A DNA stretch of 12,384 nt from Proteiniphilum sp. UBA4084 (GTDB lineage: Bacteria; Bacteroidota; Bacteroidia; Bacteroidales; Dysgonomonadaceae): assembly GCA_002383605.1 (NCBI GenBank), contig DFYK01000114.1:1-12384 (forward strand), written 5' to 3'. The notes beneath the pieces were generated by a model, which saw only the letters and a program-made list of their open reading frames with translations, was not told where the DNA came from and made no database searches. The position numbers and the translations under genes were made by a program. Shown here in pieces: positions 1-8,009 of the stretch; the first letter of the stretch is position 1, and the number at the start of each line of letters is the position of its first letter.

Positions 1-66
1 GAAAACCGCAATGTAACAGGCGACATAGCAAGAGAGATTCTGAAAAGCTGTTCCTCCCCCTATTAA
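1..66 (+). CDS. C-terminal end of an unidentified upstream protein (partial)
   Basis: Frame 1 is open from the window edge and ends with TAA at 64-66, giving 21 residues that end in ...EILKSCSSPY. The stretch reads like ordinary protein and lies in the same orientation as the next gene, 78 bases upstream of its start. The piece is too short to name a family. It could also be a chance open frame, since 21 open codons are not significant alone. Confidence 0.4.
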   Translation, partial: ENRNVTGDIAREILKSCSSPY

Positions 67-117
67 CATACTTGAAAATTCTACCGCACGGTTTTATGGA
101 GTGATGGAAAGATTTTG

Positions 118-125
118 TAAATTTG
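118..125 (+). promoter_or_regulatory. Candidate Bacteroidota -7 promoter element for the S41 protease gene
   Basis: TAAATTTG matches the Bacteroidota -7 consensus TAnnTTTG exactly and lies 19 bases before the ATG at 145, so transcription would start with a very short leader. I do not see a convincing TTG-type -33 element at the expected spacing; only a T-rich stretch lies there. Motif match only. Confidence 0.4.
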
Positions 126-144
126 GTTTTTTAAAACCCAAATA

Positions 145-3100
145 ATGCAAAAAATAACCACACTGATTCTGGCAAGCCTCTTTGTTTTGCAGGCTTTAGC
201 CCTCGATGACGCCCGCATGTTGCGTTATCCCGACATCAACGGAAACCTTGTCACTTTTGTATATGCCGGCGATATCTGGACGACAGATGCCTCCGGCGGT
301 AACGCCAGGCGTCTCACCTCCCACCCTGGTATCGAGTTGTTTCCCAAGATTTCACCCGACGGGAGGTGGATCGCCTTCTCGGCAGAGTATTCCGGAAACC
401 GGCAGATATGGGTGATGCCATCCCAGGGTGGCACGGCACGACAGCTCACTTTCTACAACTCAGTGGGTGAAATGCCACCCCGGGGCGGGTTCGACCACGT
501 GGTGCTCGACTGGACACCAGACAGCCGGCGCATCCTCTTTCGGGCCAACCGTAGTGCGTTTGGAGAACGCAATGGTCGCTATTTCACCGTTGGATTGGAG
601 GGAGGACTCGAGGAGCCGCTACCCCTTGTCAACGGCGGTTTCGCTACTTACTCACCCGATGGCTCACAGCTCTGCTTCACGCCGGTAGACCGCGAGTTCC
701 GTACCTGGAAAAGATACAAGGGTGGACGCGCCACTGAATTGTGGAGTTACGACCTCCAGAACAACAGCGACCGGCAGATTACCCTATGGAGCGGATCGGA
801 CCAGTGGCCGGTGTGGCAGGGAGACCATATCTTCTATGCTTCCGACCGTGATGCACGTCTCAACATCTGGCGCTATAATACCATCACCGGCGAAAACGAG
901 CAGATCACCCATCACACAGATTTCGACGTGATGTGGCCCTCGGGCGATAAGGGCAGGCTGGTATACGAGAATGGCGGCTACCTCTACCTGCTGGAACTCT
1001 CTACCGGTAAATCGACAAAAATTACGGTTTCTATTCTTTACGACAACCCCAATTTACAATCCCACTTCAGGAATGTCACAGAATTTGTCGGCAGTTACAG
1101 CCTCTCGCCCACTGGAAAAAGAGTGCTCTTTGAAGCCCGGGGTGACATTTTCTCTGTTCCCACCGAAAAAGGGGAGATAAAAAATCTCACCAACTCACAG
1201 GGGGTGCGGGAACTCTCGCCCGTTTGGTCTCCCGATGGCAGGCAGATTGCTTACTACTCCGATGCCACCGGTGAGTATGAGCTTTACCTCCTCGAAAACA
1301 AGGGGGGTGCTCAACCACGACAAATTACCAGCGGCTCTGCTGCCTGGAAGTATGACCCTGAGTGGTCGCTCCGCAGCACACACCTGGTATATAGCGACCG
1401 CACCATGAAGCTGTGGTTGGTAGATGCTGCCACAGGCAGACAGATAGTCATCGATGAGGCTTCCGGCGAAGAGATCAGGGACTACACCTTCTCTCCCGAC
1501 GGCGACTGGGTAGCTTATAGTAAACCATCGCCCAACTACCAGTCGGCACTCTGGCTCTACCAGCTGTCGACCGGCAAAAAGCAGCAGATCACCGATGCCA
1601 CCTTCTCCGACGGCAACCCGGTGTTCAGCCGCGACGGCAGATTTTTGTTTTTCCTTTCCAACCGCGACTTCAACCTCGCTTTTAGCAGCTTTGAGTTTGA
1701 TTATCTCTACAACAATGCCACACGCATCTATGCTATTCCGTTACGAAACGACGGTACTACACTGACTCCCTATAAGGACGATGCAGAACCTGCAGGCGTT
1801 GAAAAAAATAAAGACCGGGATAAAGCCGATAACGAGAAGGATTCAACCCTGCCCACCGAGATGAAGGTGGTGATCGACTTCGGCAACATCGGCAATCGTA
1901 TTGAGGTGCTGCCCATGCCGGCAGGCAACTACCGCATCATGGGCGTCACAGAAGAAGGCTTGCTCTACTCAGCCGGCAATAAGGTCATGCGTTACAACCT
2001 CAAAGAGGAGAAGACCGAAGAGATTCTCGACGGCGCCGGTTCCGGCATCTTGTCTGCCAACGGAAAATCTTTTATCTACCGTACAGGAAAAGAATATGCT
2101 GTAGCAAAAACGGAACCGGGACAAAAAGCCGGAAACAACAAGATCGACCTGAACAATATGACAATGAAGATCGATCCCCGCGCAGAGTGGAATCAAATCT
2201 ATGCCGACGCCTTCCGTATTTTCCGCGACTACTTCTATGTGAACAACCTGCACGGTGTGGACTGGCCCGGAATACGGAAGAATTACGGGGAGCTGCTGCC
2301 CCATGTGCCAAGCCGTTTCGATCTTGACTACATCCTCAATGAGGTAGTCAGCGAAACCAATACCGGCCACGCATATGTGGACTGGGGAGATATCAACCGG
2401 GTGGAAAGAATCGAGGGGGGGCTGCTGGGCGCGGAGCTGGAAGCCGACCTCAAAGCAAAACGTTACCGAATCCGGAAGATCTATGCCGGTGAGAACTGGA
2501 ATGAAAGCCGCCGCTCGCCCCTTACCGAAAGCGGAGTTGATGTTAAAGAAGGAGACTATCTTCTTCGCATCAACGGACAGGAGCTCACCACCGCACAAAA
2601 TCCCTATGAACTGCTGGAGAACCTCGGCGGTCGCCACGTGGAGGTGACCGTCAACGGTGCGCCCACCACAACCGGTGCAAAAAGCTATACGGTAAAGACC
2701 ATCAACAGTGAGACCGAACTCAGGTATCTCGACTGGGTAAGGAGTCGCCGTGAGATGGCAGAACGTCTCTCAGGCGGCCGGATCGGATATATCCACGTAC
2801 CAAATACTGCCATCGAGGGGAATCGTGAGCTCTTTAAAGGGATGCTGGCCTACAACAACAAGGAGGCGCTGATCATCGACGACCGCTATAATGGCGGCGG
2901 CTTTATTCCGGACCGGATGATCGACCTGCTCAACCGGCGTACGCTGGTCTACTGGTACCGTAACGGCCTGCCGCAACCAATGAAGTCGCCAGGCATCGCG
3001 CACGACGGCCCCAAAGCCATGCTGATCAACGGCTATTCCTCGTCCGGAGGTGATGCCTTTCCCTACTTCTTCCGAAAAACCGGTGAAGGAAAATTGATTG

Positions 3101-3402
3101 GTACCCGCACCTGGGGCGGTCTGGTGGGTATCTCCGGCAACGCCCGCCTGGTGGATGGCGGTTACATCTCCGTGCCTCGCTTTGGCATCTACGATGAAGA
3201 TGGACAATGGATCATTGAAGGTATTGGTGTCTATCCGGATATCGAGGTGGTAGATCGTCCCGATGAGCTCGCCAGGGGCAACGATCCCTCCCTCGTAAAA
3301 GCGGTTGAGGTGTTACTGGAGGAGCTTCAAAAAAATCCCCCCAGGCAGGTTACTGCTCCTACCCCTCCGAATCGCTCTCAATGGATTGAAAAAGATTTTT
3401 GA
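145..3402 (+). CDS. Exported tricorn-like S41 family protease
   Basis: Predicted periplasmic serine protease of 1085 residues. A signal peptide covers about residues 1-20. Residues 25-535 hold repeated propeller blades of the PD40/TolB type, with recurring SPDG motifs (for example at 70, 170, 321, 362, 450). A charged linker (about 545-572, rich in K, D and E) leads to a second propeller-like part. From about 680 come the tricorn core, a PDZ-like segment (about 755-850) and the S41 catalytic domain. By alignment to tricorn from memory, likely catalytic residues are His742 (TGHAYV), Ser967 (in YSSSGGD) and Glu1025 (in IEGIGVYPD). Archaeal tricorn is a cytosolic oligopeptide-trimming protease; bacterial homologues with signal peptides are common in Bacteroidota and have poorly known substrates. 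Length and all catalytic positions look intact. The ATG at 145 is chosen because it directly begins the signal peptide; there is no Shine-Dalgarno, as usual in the phylum. Confidence 0.93.
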   Translation: MQKITTLILASLFVLQALALDDARMLRYPDINGNLVTFVYAGDIWTTDASGGNARRLTSHPGIELFPKISPDGRWIAFSAEYSGNRQIWVMPSQGGTARQLTFYNSVGEMPPRGGFDHVVLDWTPDSRRILFRANRSAFGERNGRYFTVGLEGGLEEPLPLVNGGFATYSPDGSQLCFTPVDREFRTWKRYKGGRATELWSYDLQNNSDRQITLWSGSDQWPVWQGDHIFYASDRDARLNIWRYNTITGENEQITHHTDFDVMWPSGDKGRLVYENGGYLYLLELSTGKSTKITVSILYDNPNLQSHFRNVTEFVGSYSLSPTGKRVLFEARGDIFSVPTEKGEIKNLTNSQGVRELSPVWSPDGRQIAYYSDATGEYELYLLENKGGAQPRQITSGSAAWKYDPEWSLRSTHLVYSDRTMKLWLVDAATGRQIVIDEASGEEIRDYTFSPDGDWVAYSKPSPNYQSALWLYQLSTGKKQQITDATFSDGNPVFSRDGRFLFFLSNRDFNLAFSSFEFDYLYNNATRIYAIPLRNDGTTLTPYKDDAEPAGVEKNKDRDKADNEKDSTLPTEMKVVIDFGNIGNRIEVLPMPAGNYRIMGVTEEGLLYSAGNKVMRYNLKEEKTEEILDGAGSGILSANGKSFIYRTGKEYAVAKTEPGQKAGNNKIDLNNMTMKIDPRAEWNQIYADAFRIFRDYFYVNNLHGVDWPGIRKNYGELLPHVPSRFDLDYILNEVVSETNTGHAYVDWGDINRVERIEGGLLGAELEADLKAKRYRIRKIYAGENWNESRRSPLTESGVDVKEGDYLLRINGQELTTAQNPYELLENLGGRHVEVTVNGAPTTTGAKSYTVKTINSETELRYLDWVRSRREMAERLSGGRIGYIHVPNTAIEGNRELFKGMLAYNNKEALIIDDRYNGGGFIPDRMIDLLNRRTLVYWYRNGLPQPMKSPGIAHDGPKAMLINGYSSSGGDAFPYFFRKTGEGKLIGTRTWGGLVGISGNARLVDGGYISVPRFGIYDEDGQWIIEGIGVYPDIEVVDRPDELARGNDPSLVKAVEVLLEELQKNPPRQVTAPTPPNRSQWIEKDF

Positions 3403-3471
3403 AGTAAAACAATTGTATATAACAGGTTGTTGTAAATAAGATTGATTTCAAGTTTACTAAACAAAAATTCT

Positions 3472-4704
3472 ATGAAGCATTTACAAATTACAGCATTTCT
3501 TATCCTTGCATTCTTTTTTCTGTCTGCCTCCTGTGATGAGCGGAAGGAGAATGCCCAGCAACCTCCTGCCGATCCTCTGCCACCGGTGGAGACGCAGCAA
3601 CCCAATACCAGCTACAGCCCCGCTTTTGAGGGACAGACGCGCATTGCCGGGGTGCGGACCACCACCCCATATGCGGCAACCATCATCGCCAGTGGACTGT
3701 CCAACCCGTGGGCTGTTACTGCCCTCCCCGACGGGCGGTTGGTGATCACCGAAAAGGAGGGCACCTTGCGACTCGTCACCACCGATGGCAATGTGAGCGA
3801 AAAAATCTCCGGCTTTCCCGAAGTGGACGACAGACGACAGGGCGGATTGATGGACGTAGCGCCGGCACCTGACTTTACCTCCAGCCGGATGCTATATTTC
3901 ACATTCGCCGAACGCACTCCCCAGGGTTCTCTTACTGCAGTGGGTAAAGGGAGGTTGTCGGACAATGAAACGAGCGTGGAAAACTTTCAAACCATCTACC
4001 GTGCCATTCCCTATTACGACAACAGCATGCATTTCGGCAGTCGCATTGTGTTTGATAAAAAGGGCAATATCTTTGTTTCTACCGGTGAACGGTCCGATCT
4101 GGCTACCCGCCCCAACGCCCAGAAGCTAAATACCGCCCATGGCAAAGTGGTCTATATTACTACTGAAGGTAATCCAGTGGCAGGTAATCCGTTTATCAAC
4201 ACCGCCGATGCACTGCCCGAAATTTACAGCTACGGCCATCGCAATCCGCAGGGGCTTGACATCCACCCTGTTACAGGCGAACTGTGGCTCAGCGAGATGG
4301 GTCCGCGTGGGGGCGATGAGATCAACCTCATTCAGCCTGGCAAGAACTATGGCTGGCCCACCATCACCTATGGTATTGAGTATAACGGCAACACCATTGG
4401 CGATGGCATTACCCAAAAAGAAGGGATGGAGCAACCCGTTTACTATTGGGATCCGGTGCAGTCGCCCAGTGGCATAGCCTTTTACAGTTCCAATGTGATC
4501 CCCGAATGGGAAAACAACCTTTTCGTCGGTGGTTTGAGCAGCCGACATATTGCGCGACTGGTCTTCAAAGAAGGCAAGGTGGTAGGTGAGGAACGCCTAT
4601 TGGAAGAAGAGGGACAACGCATCCGTGATGTGGCCGATGGGAAGGATGGGTCACTTTATGCAGTGACCGACGAAGGGCGGCTCTATCGGATCGCAAAAAA
4701 ATAA
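3472..4704 (+). CDS. PQQ-dependent sugar dehydrogenase (Asd/GDH-B family), predicted lipoprotein
   Basis: Six-bladed propeller dehydrogenase of 410 residues, predicted to oxidise aldose sugars with pyrroloquinoline quinone outside the cytoplasm. Family signatures are GGLMDVA (125-131), the NSMHFGSR segment with His187, YGHRNPQGLDIHP (254-266) and MGPRGGDEIN (276-285). The N-terminus is a lipoprotein signal with Cys21 after LSAS. The following DERKE is acidic, as in Bacteroidota surface-export signals, and a Pro/Gln-rich linker (29-50) then leads to the propeller. A TTG start at 3442 would add ten residues before the hydrophobic core; the ATG at 3472 gives a standard lipoprotein leader and is preferred. 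The gene lies 69 bases after the protease and 15 bases before the aldo/keto reductase, suggesting cotranscription with the latter. No PQQ biosynthesis gene is in the window, so the cofactor source is unknown. Confidence 0.9.
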   Translation: MKHLQITAFLILAFFFLSASCDERKENAQQPPADPLPPVETQQPNTSYSPAFEGQTRIAGVRTTTPYAATIIASGLSNPWAVTALPDGRLVITEKEGTLRLVTTDGNVSEKISGFPEVDDRRQGGLMDVAPAPDFTSSRMLYFTFAERTPQGSLTAVGKGRLSDNETSVENFQTIYRAIPYYDNSMHFGSRIVFDKKGNIFVSTGERSDLATRPNAQKLNTAHGKVVYITTEGNPVAGNPFINTADALPEIYSYGHRNPQGLDIHPVTGELWLSEMGPRGGDEINLIQPGKNYGWPTITYGIEYNGNTIGDGITQKEGMEQPVYYWDPVQSPSGIAFYSSNVIPEWENNLFVGGLSSRHIARLVFKEGKVVGEERLLEEEGQRIRDVADGKDGSLYAVTDEGRLYRIAKK

Positions 4705-4719
4705 TTAAAATAAACAATC

Positions 4720-5712
4720 ATGGATAAACGCGAATTTATTAAACGAAGTGTCGCCGGTGCCGTGGCCATTGGTGCAACGGGAAAAATATCCACCGCCTTT
4801 GCCGATACGACAGATGTGCAAAACATGTCCGTGAACAAAGGTATCAAAAGGAAGTTGGGGAAAACAGGGTTCGAAGTTTTTCCGGTAGTCTACGGCGGCA
4901 TTGTTTCAAGCAGAGACGGACAGGCTGCATCAGACAATTATGTTGCCTGGGCACTGGACAGGGGAATCAATTATTTTGATGTGGCTCCTTCGTATGGTGA
5001 TGCACAAGAGAAGCTCGGTATTTCGCTGAAACCTTTTAGAAAAGAAAATTATCTGGCCTGTAAAACCACACAACGTTCCAGGGAAGGTGCAGAGAAGGAG
5101 TTTGAAGAATCTCTGCGGTTGTTGCACACCGATTACTTCGATCTTTACCAGTTGCACAGCCTCACTACAGCTGAAGATGTGGACAAAGCATTTGCAGCCG
5201 GTGGTGTGATGGAAATGATTGAAAAGGAAAAACAGCGCGGGCGCATCCGCAGGGTGGGATTTTCCGCTCACTCGCAGATACAGGCATTGCGCGCCATGTC
5301 GATGTACGACTTCGACACGGTAATGTTCCCGATAAACTGGCAGATGGATATGCTGGCTCAATGGGGCTCGGGCGTTGCCAAAGATGCCAAACGAAGGGGG
5401 ATGGGCGTGATTGCTTTAAAAGGATTGGTGCATCGCAAATGGCTTAATGAAGAAGAGCGGAAAAGTTATCCAAAATCGTGGGTAAAACCCATCGATGTGA
5501 CTAATGAGGCGATGGGTATTGCCGCTTTGAAATATACTTTCAGAACCGGCGCCGACGTGATTGTCCCACCGGGTGATTTTCGCAACTTTGCCTTTTGTGT
5601 GGATCACATTGAAGAGATTGTCAACAAACCTCTTACGACAAAAGAAAAAAGACTGCTTGAGCATGAATTTCTTGCCGTGAAAGAATATCCCTTCTTTAAT
5701 CCACAGGCCTGA
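4720..5712 (+). CDS. Aldo/keto reductase with Tat-like leader
   Basis: NAD(P)H-type oxidoreductase of 330 residues with a TIM-barrel fold. The complete aldo/keto reductase tetrad is visible: Asp87 and Tyr92 (in FDVAPSYG), Lys115 (in ACKTTQR) and His146 (in LYQLHS). The C-terminal cofactor-binding part includes VIVPPGDFRN. The first 29 residues form a leader, DKREFIKRSVAGA followed by a small hydrophobic stretch and AFA-DT, resembling Tat signals, although the twin arginine is replaced by Lys-Arg. If exported, its nicotinamide cofactor would have to be folded in beforehand, which Tat allows. The gene begins 15 bases after the sugar dehydrogenase stop and is followed by a strong hairpin, so it is probably last in that transcript. 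A shared role in sugar oxidation-reduction is inference from adjacency only. The substrate is unknown. Confidence 0.88.
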   Translation: MDKREFIKRSVAGAVAIGATGKISTAFADTTDVQNMSVNKGIKRKLGKTGFEVFPVVYGGIVSSRDGQAASDNYVAWALDRGINYFDVAPSYGDAQEKLGISLKPFRKENYLACKTTQRSREGAEKEFEESLRLLHTDYFDLYQLHSLTTAEDVDKAFAAGGVMEMIEKEKQRGRIRRVGFSAHSQIQALRAMSMYDFDTVMFPINWQMDMLAQWGSGVAKDAKRRGMGVIALKGLVHRKWLNEEERKSYPKSWVKPIDVTNEAMGIAALKYTFRTGADVIVPPGDFRNFAFCVDHIEEIVNKPLTTKEKRLLEHEFLAVKEYPFFNPQA

Positions 5713-5725
5713 TTTAAAAAAAACC

Positions 5726-5769
5726 ACAGCCCGGTAACTGAAGTTTATCACTTTCAGTTACCGGGCTGT
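5726..5769. terminator. Bidirectional terminator hairpin between convergent genes
   Basis: A perfect 17-bp inverted repeat (5726-5742 with 5753-5769) has a 10-base loop. Read on the minus strand, the stem is followed by a T-rich run (complement of the A run at 5716-5723), a classic intrinsic terminator for the leftward transcript. On the plus strand it follows the aldo/keto reductase stop by 13 bases but has only a weak T tail. It lies exactly where plus- and minus-strand genes converge. Confidence 0.85.
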
Positions 5770-5798
5770 TATATTGATGCTGCCCACCATTGGCAGGG

Positions 5799-6207
5799 TC
5801 AGGATTGCGTTAAGGGAAAATTGATCATCCACCAGATGCCGTAACGATCTCTGAAGCTTCCGAAATAGTCGCCCCAGAACATCACCTCCATCACCCGGGG
5901 TGATTTTTGCAAAAGATCCCTCATTACAACGGGTGTAATCTGCCAGCTTACACCGTATTTATCCCGCAGCCAGCCGCACATACTCTCCACGCCGCCGTCG
6001 GCTGTAAGCTTCTCCCAGTAATGATCAACTTCCTGTTTTCCATTCTGCTCACCCACGAACATGAGCGTAGGAAAAACCTGCTGAATAATAACTTTCTCCC
6101 CGTTTTTCGGGGGTCGTAAGATACATCAGTGAAAAAGAGGGGCTTGGCCGGAACATATCACCGCCGTTCAACAGCATGATACGTTGTATCTTTAGTTTTT
6201 CTATCAT
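5799..6207 (-). pseudogene. Broken, mosaic VOC-family (PhnB/glyoxalase-like) gene
   Basis: Two overlapping frames hold pieces of VOC proteins. The first runs from an ATG at 6207, with AAGGGAG just upstream, for 52 residues to a stop at 6049-6051. It contains MLLNGGDMFRPSPSFSL, typical of the middle of a VOC protein. The second (ATG at 6062, 87 residues, stop at 5799) has EVDHYWEKLTADGG, CGWLRDKYGVSWQITP and then FWGDYFGSFRDRYGIWWMIN. That last piece resembles the C-terminus of a different PhnB-like subgroup. The N-terminal half expected of a PhnB-type protein (usually about 140-160 residues) is missing. Removing bases 6060-6123 would join both frames into 114 residues, still short. VOC proteins include glyoxalases, dioxygenases and resistance proteins, but no enzyme function can be claimed here. 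The second frame could still be expressed as a small protein, though it lacks a complete fold. Confidence 0.75.
6060..6123. other. 64-base interruption with small hairpins inside the VOC remnant
   Basis: This segment separates the two VOC frames. Its length is 1 modulo 3, so removing it restores a single frame. Two small perfect hairpins with five-base loops lie inside: CCCCG/CGGGG (6098-6112) and AGG/CCT (6069-6079). Its edges carry similar short sequences (CATGAG on the left, CATCAG just right). Alternatively it is part of a second VOC gene, since the shifted frame reads FPTLMFVGEQNGK, which resembles a VOC N-terminus. Confidence 0.35.
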
Positions 6208-6247
6208 AAGGCTCCCTTGATGTTATTGTTTTGCGATCAAGCCATTT

Positions 6248-7162
6248 TCAGAGTGAACTGCGAATGGCTTCCACCGCCGTAGGATATAAAAACTGATAAC
6301 CTCTATCGATGATTTTTTGCGGTGAGACACGACTCCCCTCCAGTACCATTCCAGCCGCCTCACCCATAAAAAGGCGCAACATGAAAGCAGGTATTTTTGG
6401 AATAAAGAAAGGACGCTTCATCTCTTTTGCTCCTGTTTTCATGAAGACGGCATTTGTGATCGATTCCGGAGAGACGGCATTAAAGATTCCTTGCATCCCG
6501 TCCTCTTCCACCGCTTTCAGGTAAATCATGCAAAGATCATCCAGCTGTATCCAGGGCATATATTGTCTGCCGCTACCCAGGGGTGCTCCCAAGCCAAAGC
6601 GGGTGGGCAGCATCATCTTTTTAAAACCTTCGCTCTTATCTGATATAACAAACGCGGTTCGCAATACCACAGTACGCAGACCCAGCTCTTCCTGAAAGCC
6701 AGATGCCGCAGCTTCCCACTTCTTGCAGGTCCGACTCAGGAAATCATTTTTCGCAGGTTGATCCTCCTCGGTGTATATCTTGTCGCTGGTGTGCATTCCG
6801 TAATATCCCACTGCCGAGGCCGAGATAAAAGCTTCGGGCTTTTTGGGCATCGATTTTATCGTTTCCAGTAAGAGTTTGCTTGTCTGCACACGACTCTCTA
6901 CAATTTCCTGCTTTTTTCGCCGGGTCCATGTTTCATCACCCAGGTTAGATCCTGCCAGATGAATGATGACATCGGCCTGCTCCAGTGCTTCCCTGTCGAT
7001 TTCATTTTTCAGATAATTCCACCGATAACGGGGAATTCCGCCATTCACATGTCGTTCCTGGCTCAACCAAATCACATGGTATCCTTTCTCCCTGAGTATT
7101 TCCGAGAGCCTTCGCCCAATCATCCCCGAGCCTCCGGTTACTAAGATCGTCTTCATTTTCAC
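6248..7162 (-). CDS. TIGR01777 family NAD(P)-dependent epimerase (YfcH/SulA-like)
   Basis: Atypical short-chain dehydrogenase of 304 residues. The Rossmann nucleotide-binding motif TGGSGMIG lies at 9-16, IIHLAGSNLG at 66-75, and SAVGYYG at 116-122 holds the Tyr of the family active-site region. The C-terminal DUF1731-type segment (about 250-304) ends in EGSRVSPQKIIDRGYQFLYPT, characteristic of the family. Members are probably cytoplasmic, and substrates are not established. The start could be either ATG of MKMK (7162 or 7156); both give the Rossmann strand close to the N-terminus. It follows the pirin gene across a terminator hairpin, so it may have its own promoter, though I see no clear one. 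The VOC remnant starts 40 bases downstream of its stop in the same orientation. Confidence 0.9.
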   Translation of the reverse strand: MKMKTILVTGGSGMIGRRLSEILREKGYHVIWLSQERHVNGGIPRYRWNYLKNEIDREALEQADVIIHLAGSNLGDETWTRRKKQEIVESRVQTSKLLLETIKSMPKKPEAFISASAVGYYGMHTSDKIYTEEDQPAKNDFLSRTCKKWEAAASGFQEELGLRTVVLRTAFVISDKSEGFKKMMLPTRFGLGAPLGSGRQYMPWIQLDDLCMIYLKAVEEDGMQGIFNAVSPESITNAVFMKTGAKEMKRPFFIPKIPAFMLRLFMGEAAGMVLEGSRVSPQKIIDRGYQFLYPTAVEAIRSSL

Positions 7163-7187
7163 ACAATTGATTTATGGCTAAACAAAT

Positions 7188-7212
7188 AAAGACGGCGATT
7201 GTTGCCGTCTTT
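7188..7212 (-). terminator. Intrinsic terminator after the pirin gene
   Basis: AAAGACGGC (7188-7196) and GCCGTCTTT (7204-7212) form a perfect 9-bp stem with a 7-base loop. On the minus strand it lies 23 bases after the pirin stop and is followed by the T-rich ATTTGTTT. It separates the pirin transcript from the epimerase gene. Confidence 0.75.
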
Positions 7213-7235
7213 CGTAAAAAAAGAGTTACAGATCC

Positions 7236-7952
7236 TTATGCCAATTCCATGGGTACCTCCATCAGCAGGATTTCTGATTTCTCGATGGCTTCGAGGTTGA
7301 AACTGTCGGTATCCCAGATACCATACCCATCGCGTGCATGAAGAATCTGATCGCCTACTTTTGCTTGTCCGCTGATTACAAAAAGATAGACTCCGTTGCC
7401 CTGCTTTTTCAGTTCGTAGGTTTTACCAACACCTGCGCCAAAATCGGCCAAGTGGAACCAGCTATCCTGGTTTACCCACATGCCTGCATCTTCTTTGTAG
7501 GGCGACACGATTTGCTGAAAATCATCCGATTTGGCAAAGTCTGCTATGTGCATCTGCCCATAGCGGGGCAATAATCCCTTTTCCCGCGGAAAAATCCAAA
7601 TTTGCAATAACTTCACCGGACGATCGGCATTCGCATTGAACTCACTGTGGGTCACTCCCGTTCCGGCCGACATCACCTGGATGTCTCCCTTGCGGATGAT
7701 TCCGCCGTTCCCCATGCTGTCGCGATGCTCCAGATCTCCTTCCAGTGGTATGGAAATGATCTCCATGTCGTTGTGCGGATGTGTACCAAATCCTTCTCCT
7801 CCTTCCACATAATCGTCGTTGATTACCCGCAATACCCCAAAGTTCATCCGGGCCCGGTTGTGATAATTGGCAAAACTGAATGTATGATTGCTCTTCAGCC
7901 AGCCATGATCGGCATGCCCGCGGCTATCTGCAGCATGATAAATAGTTTTCAT
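7236..7952 (-). CDS. Pirin family protein (YhaK-type cupin)
   Basis: Bicupin of 238 residues. The metal-binding set of pirins is complete: His58 and His60 in GTHPHNDME, His102 and Glu104 in GVTHSEFN. Pirins bind a single iron-type metal; some, such as E. coli YhaK/YhhW relatives, show quercetinase activity, others act as redox-sensing regulators. The role here is unresolved. The start at 7952 is chosen over the longer frame beginning at 7991 because MKTIYHAADSRG is the usual family N-terminus and a strong Shine-Dalgarno (AAAGGAGC) sits about 7 bases before it, unusual among the genes here. It lies 57 bases after the zinc peptidase gene and ends in a terminator, so it may be last in that transcript. 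Confidence 0.92.
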   Translation of the reverse strand: MKTIYHAADSRGHADHGWLKSNHTFSFANYHNRARMNFGVLRVINDDYVEGGEGFGTHPHNDMEIISIPLEGDLEHRDSMGNGGIIRKGDIQVMSAGTGVTHSEFNANADRPVKLLQIWIFPREKGLLPRYGQMHIADFAKSDDFQQIVSPYKEDAGMWVNQDSWFHLADFGAGVGKTYELKKQGNGVYLFVISGQAKVGDQILHARDGYGIWDTDSFNLEAIEKSEILLMEVPMELA

Positions 7953-8009
7953 AATAAAGCTCCTTTCATCGATTATATTTATCGTAAACAACCGATGTTC
8001 TCTTTTTGT

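Noticed and set aside
126..138. GGTTTTTTAAAACC palindrome before the protease start as an operator
   Set aside because: It is a low-complexity A/T palindrome in an AT-rich leader, with no repeat of it elsewhere.
1969..2637. A 222-codon minus-strand open frame
   Set aside because: It lies wholly antisense inside the conserved S41 protease gene and reads like no known protein; it is a frame shadow.
3403..3471. Possible terminator or promoter between the protease and PQQ dehydrogenase genes
   Set aside because: Only a 5-base inverted repeat (AACAA/TTGTT) and no TAnnTTTG motif were found; nothing supports a call either way.
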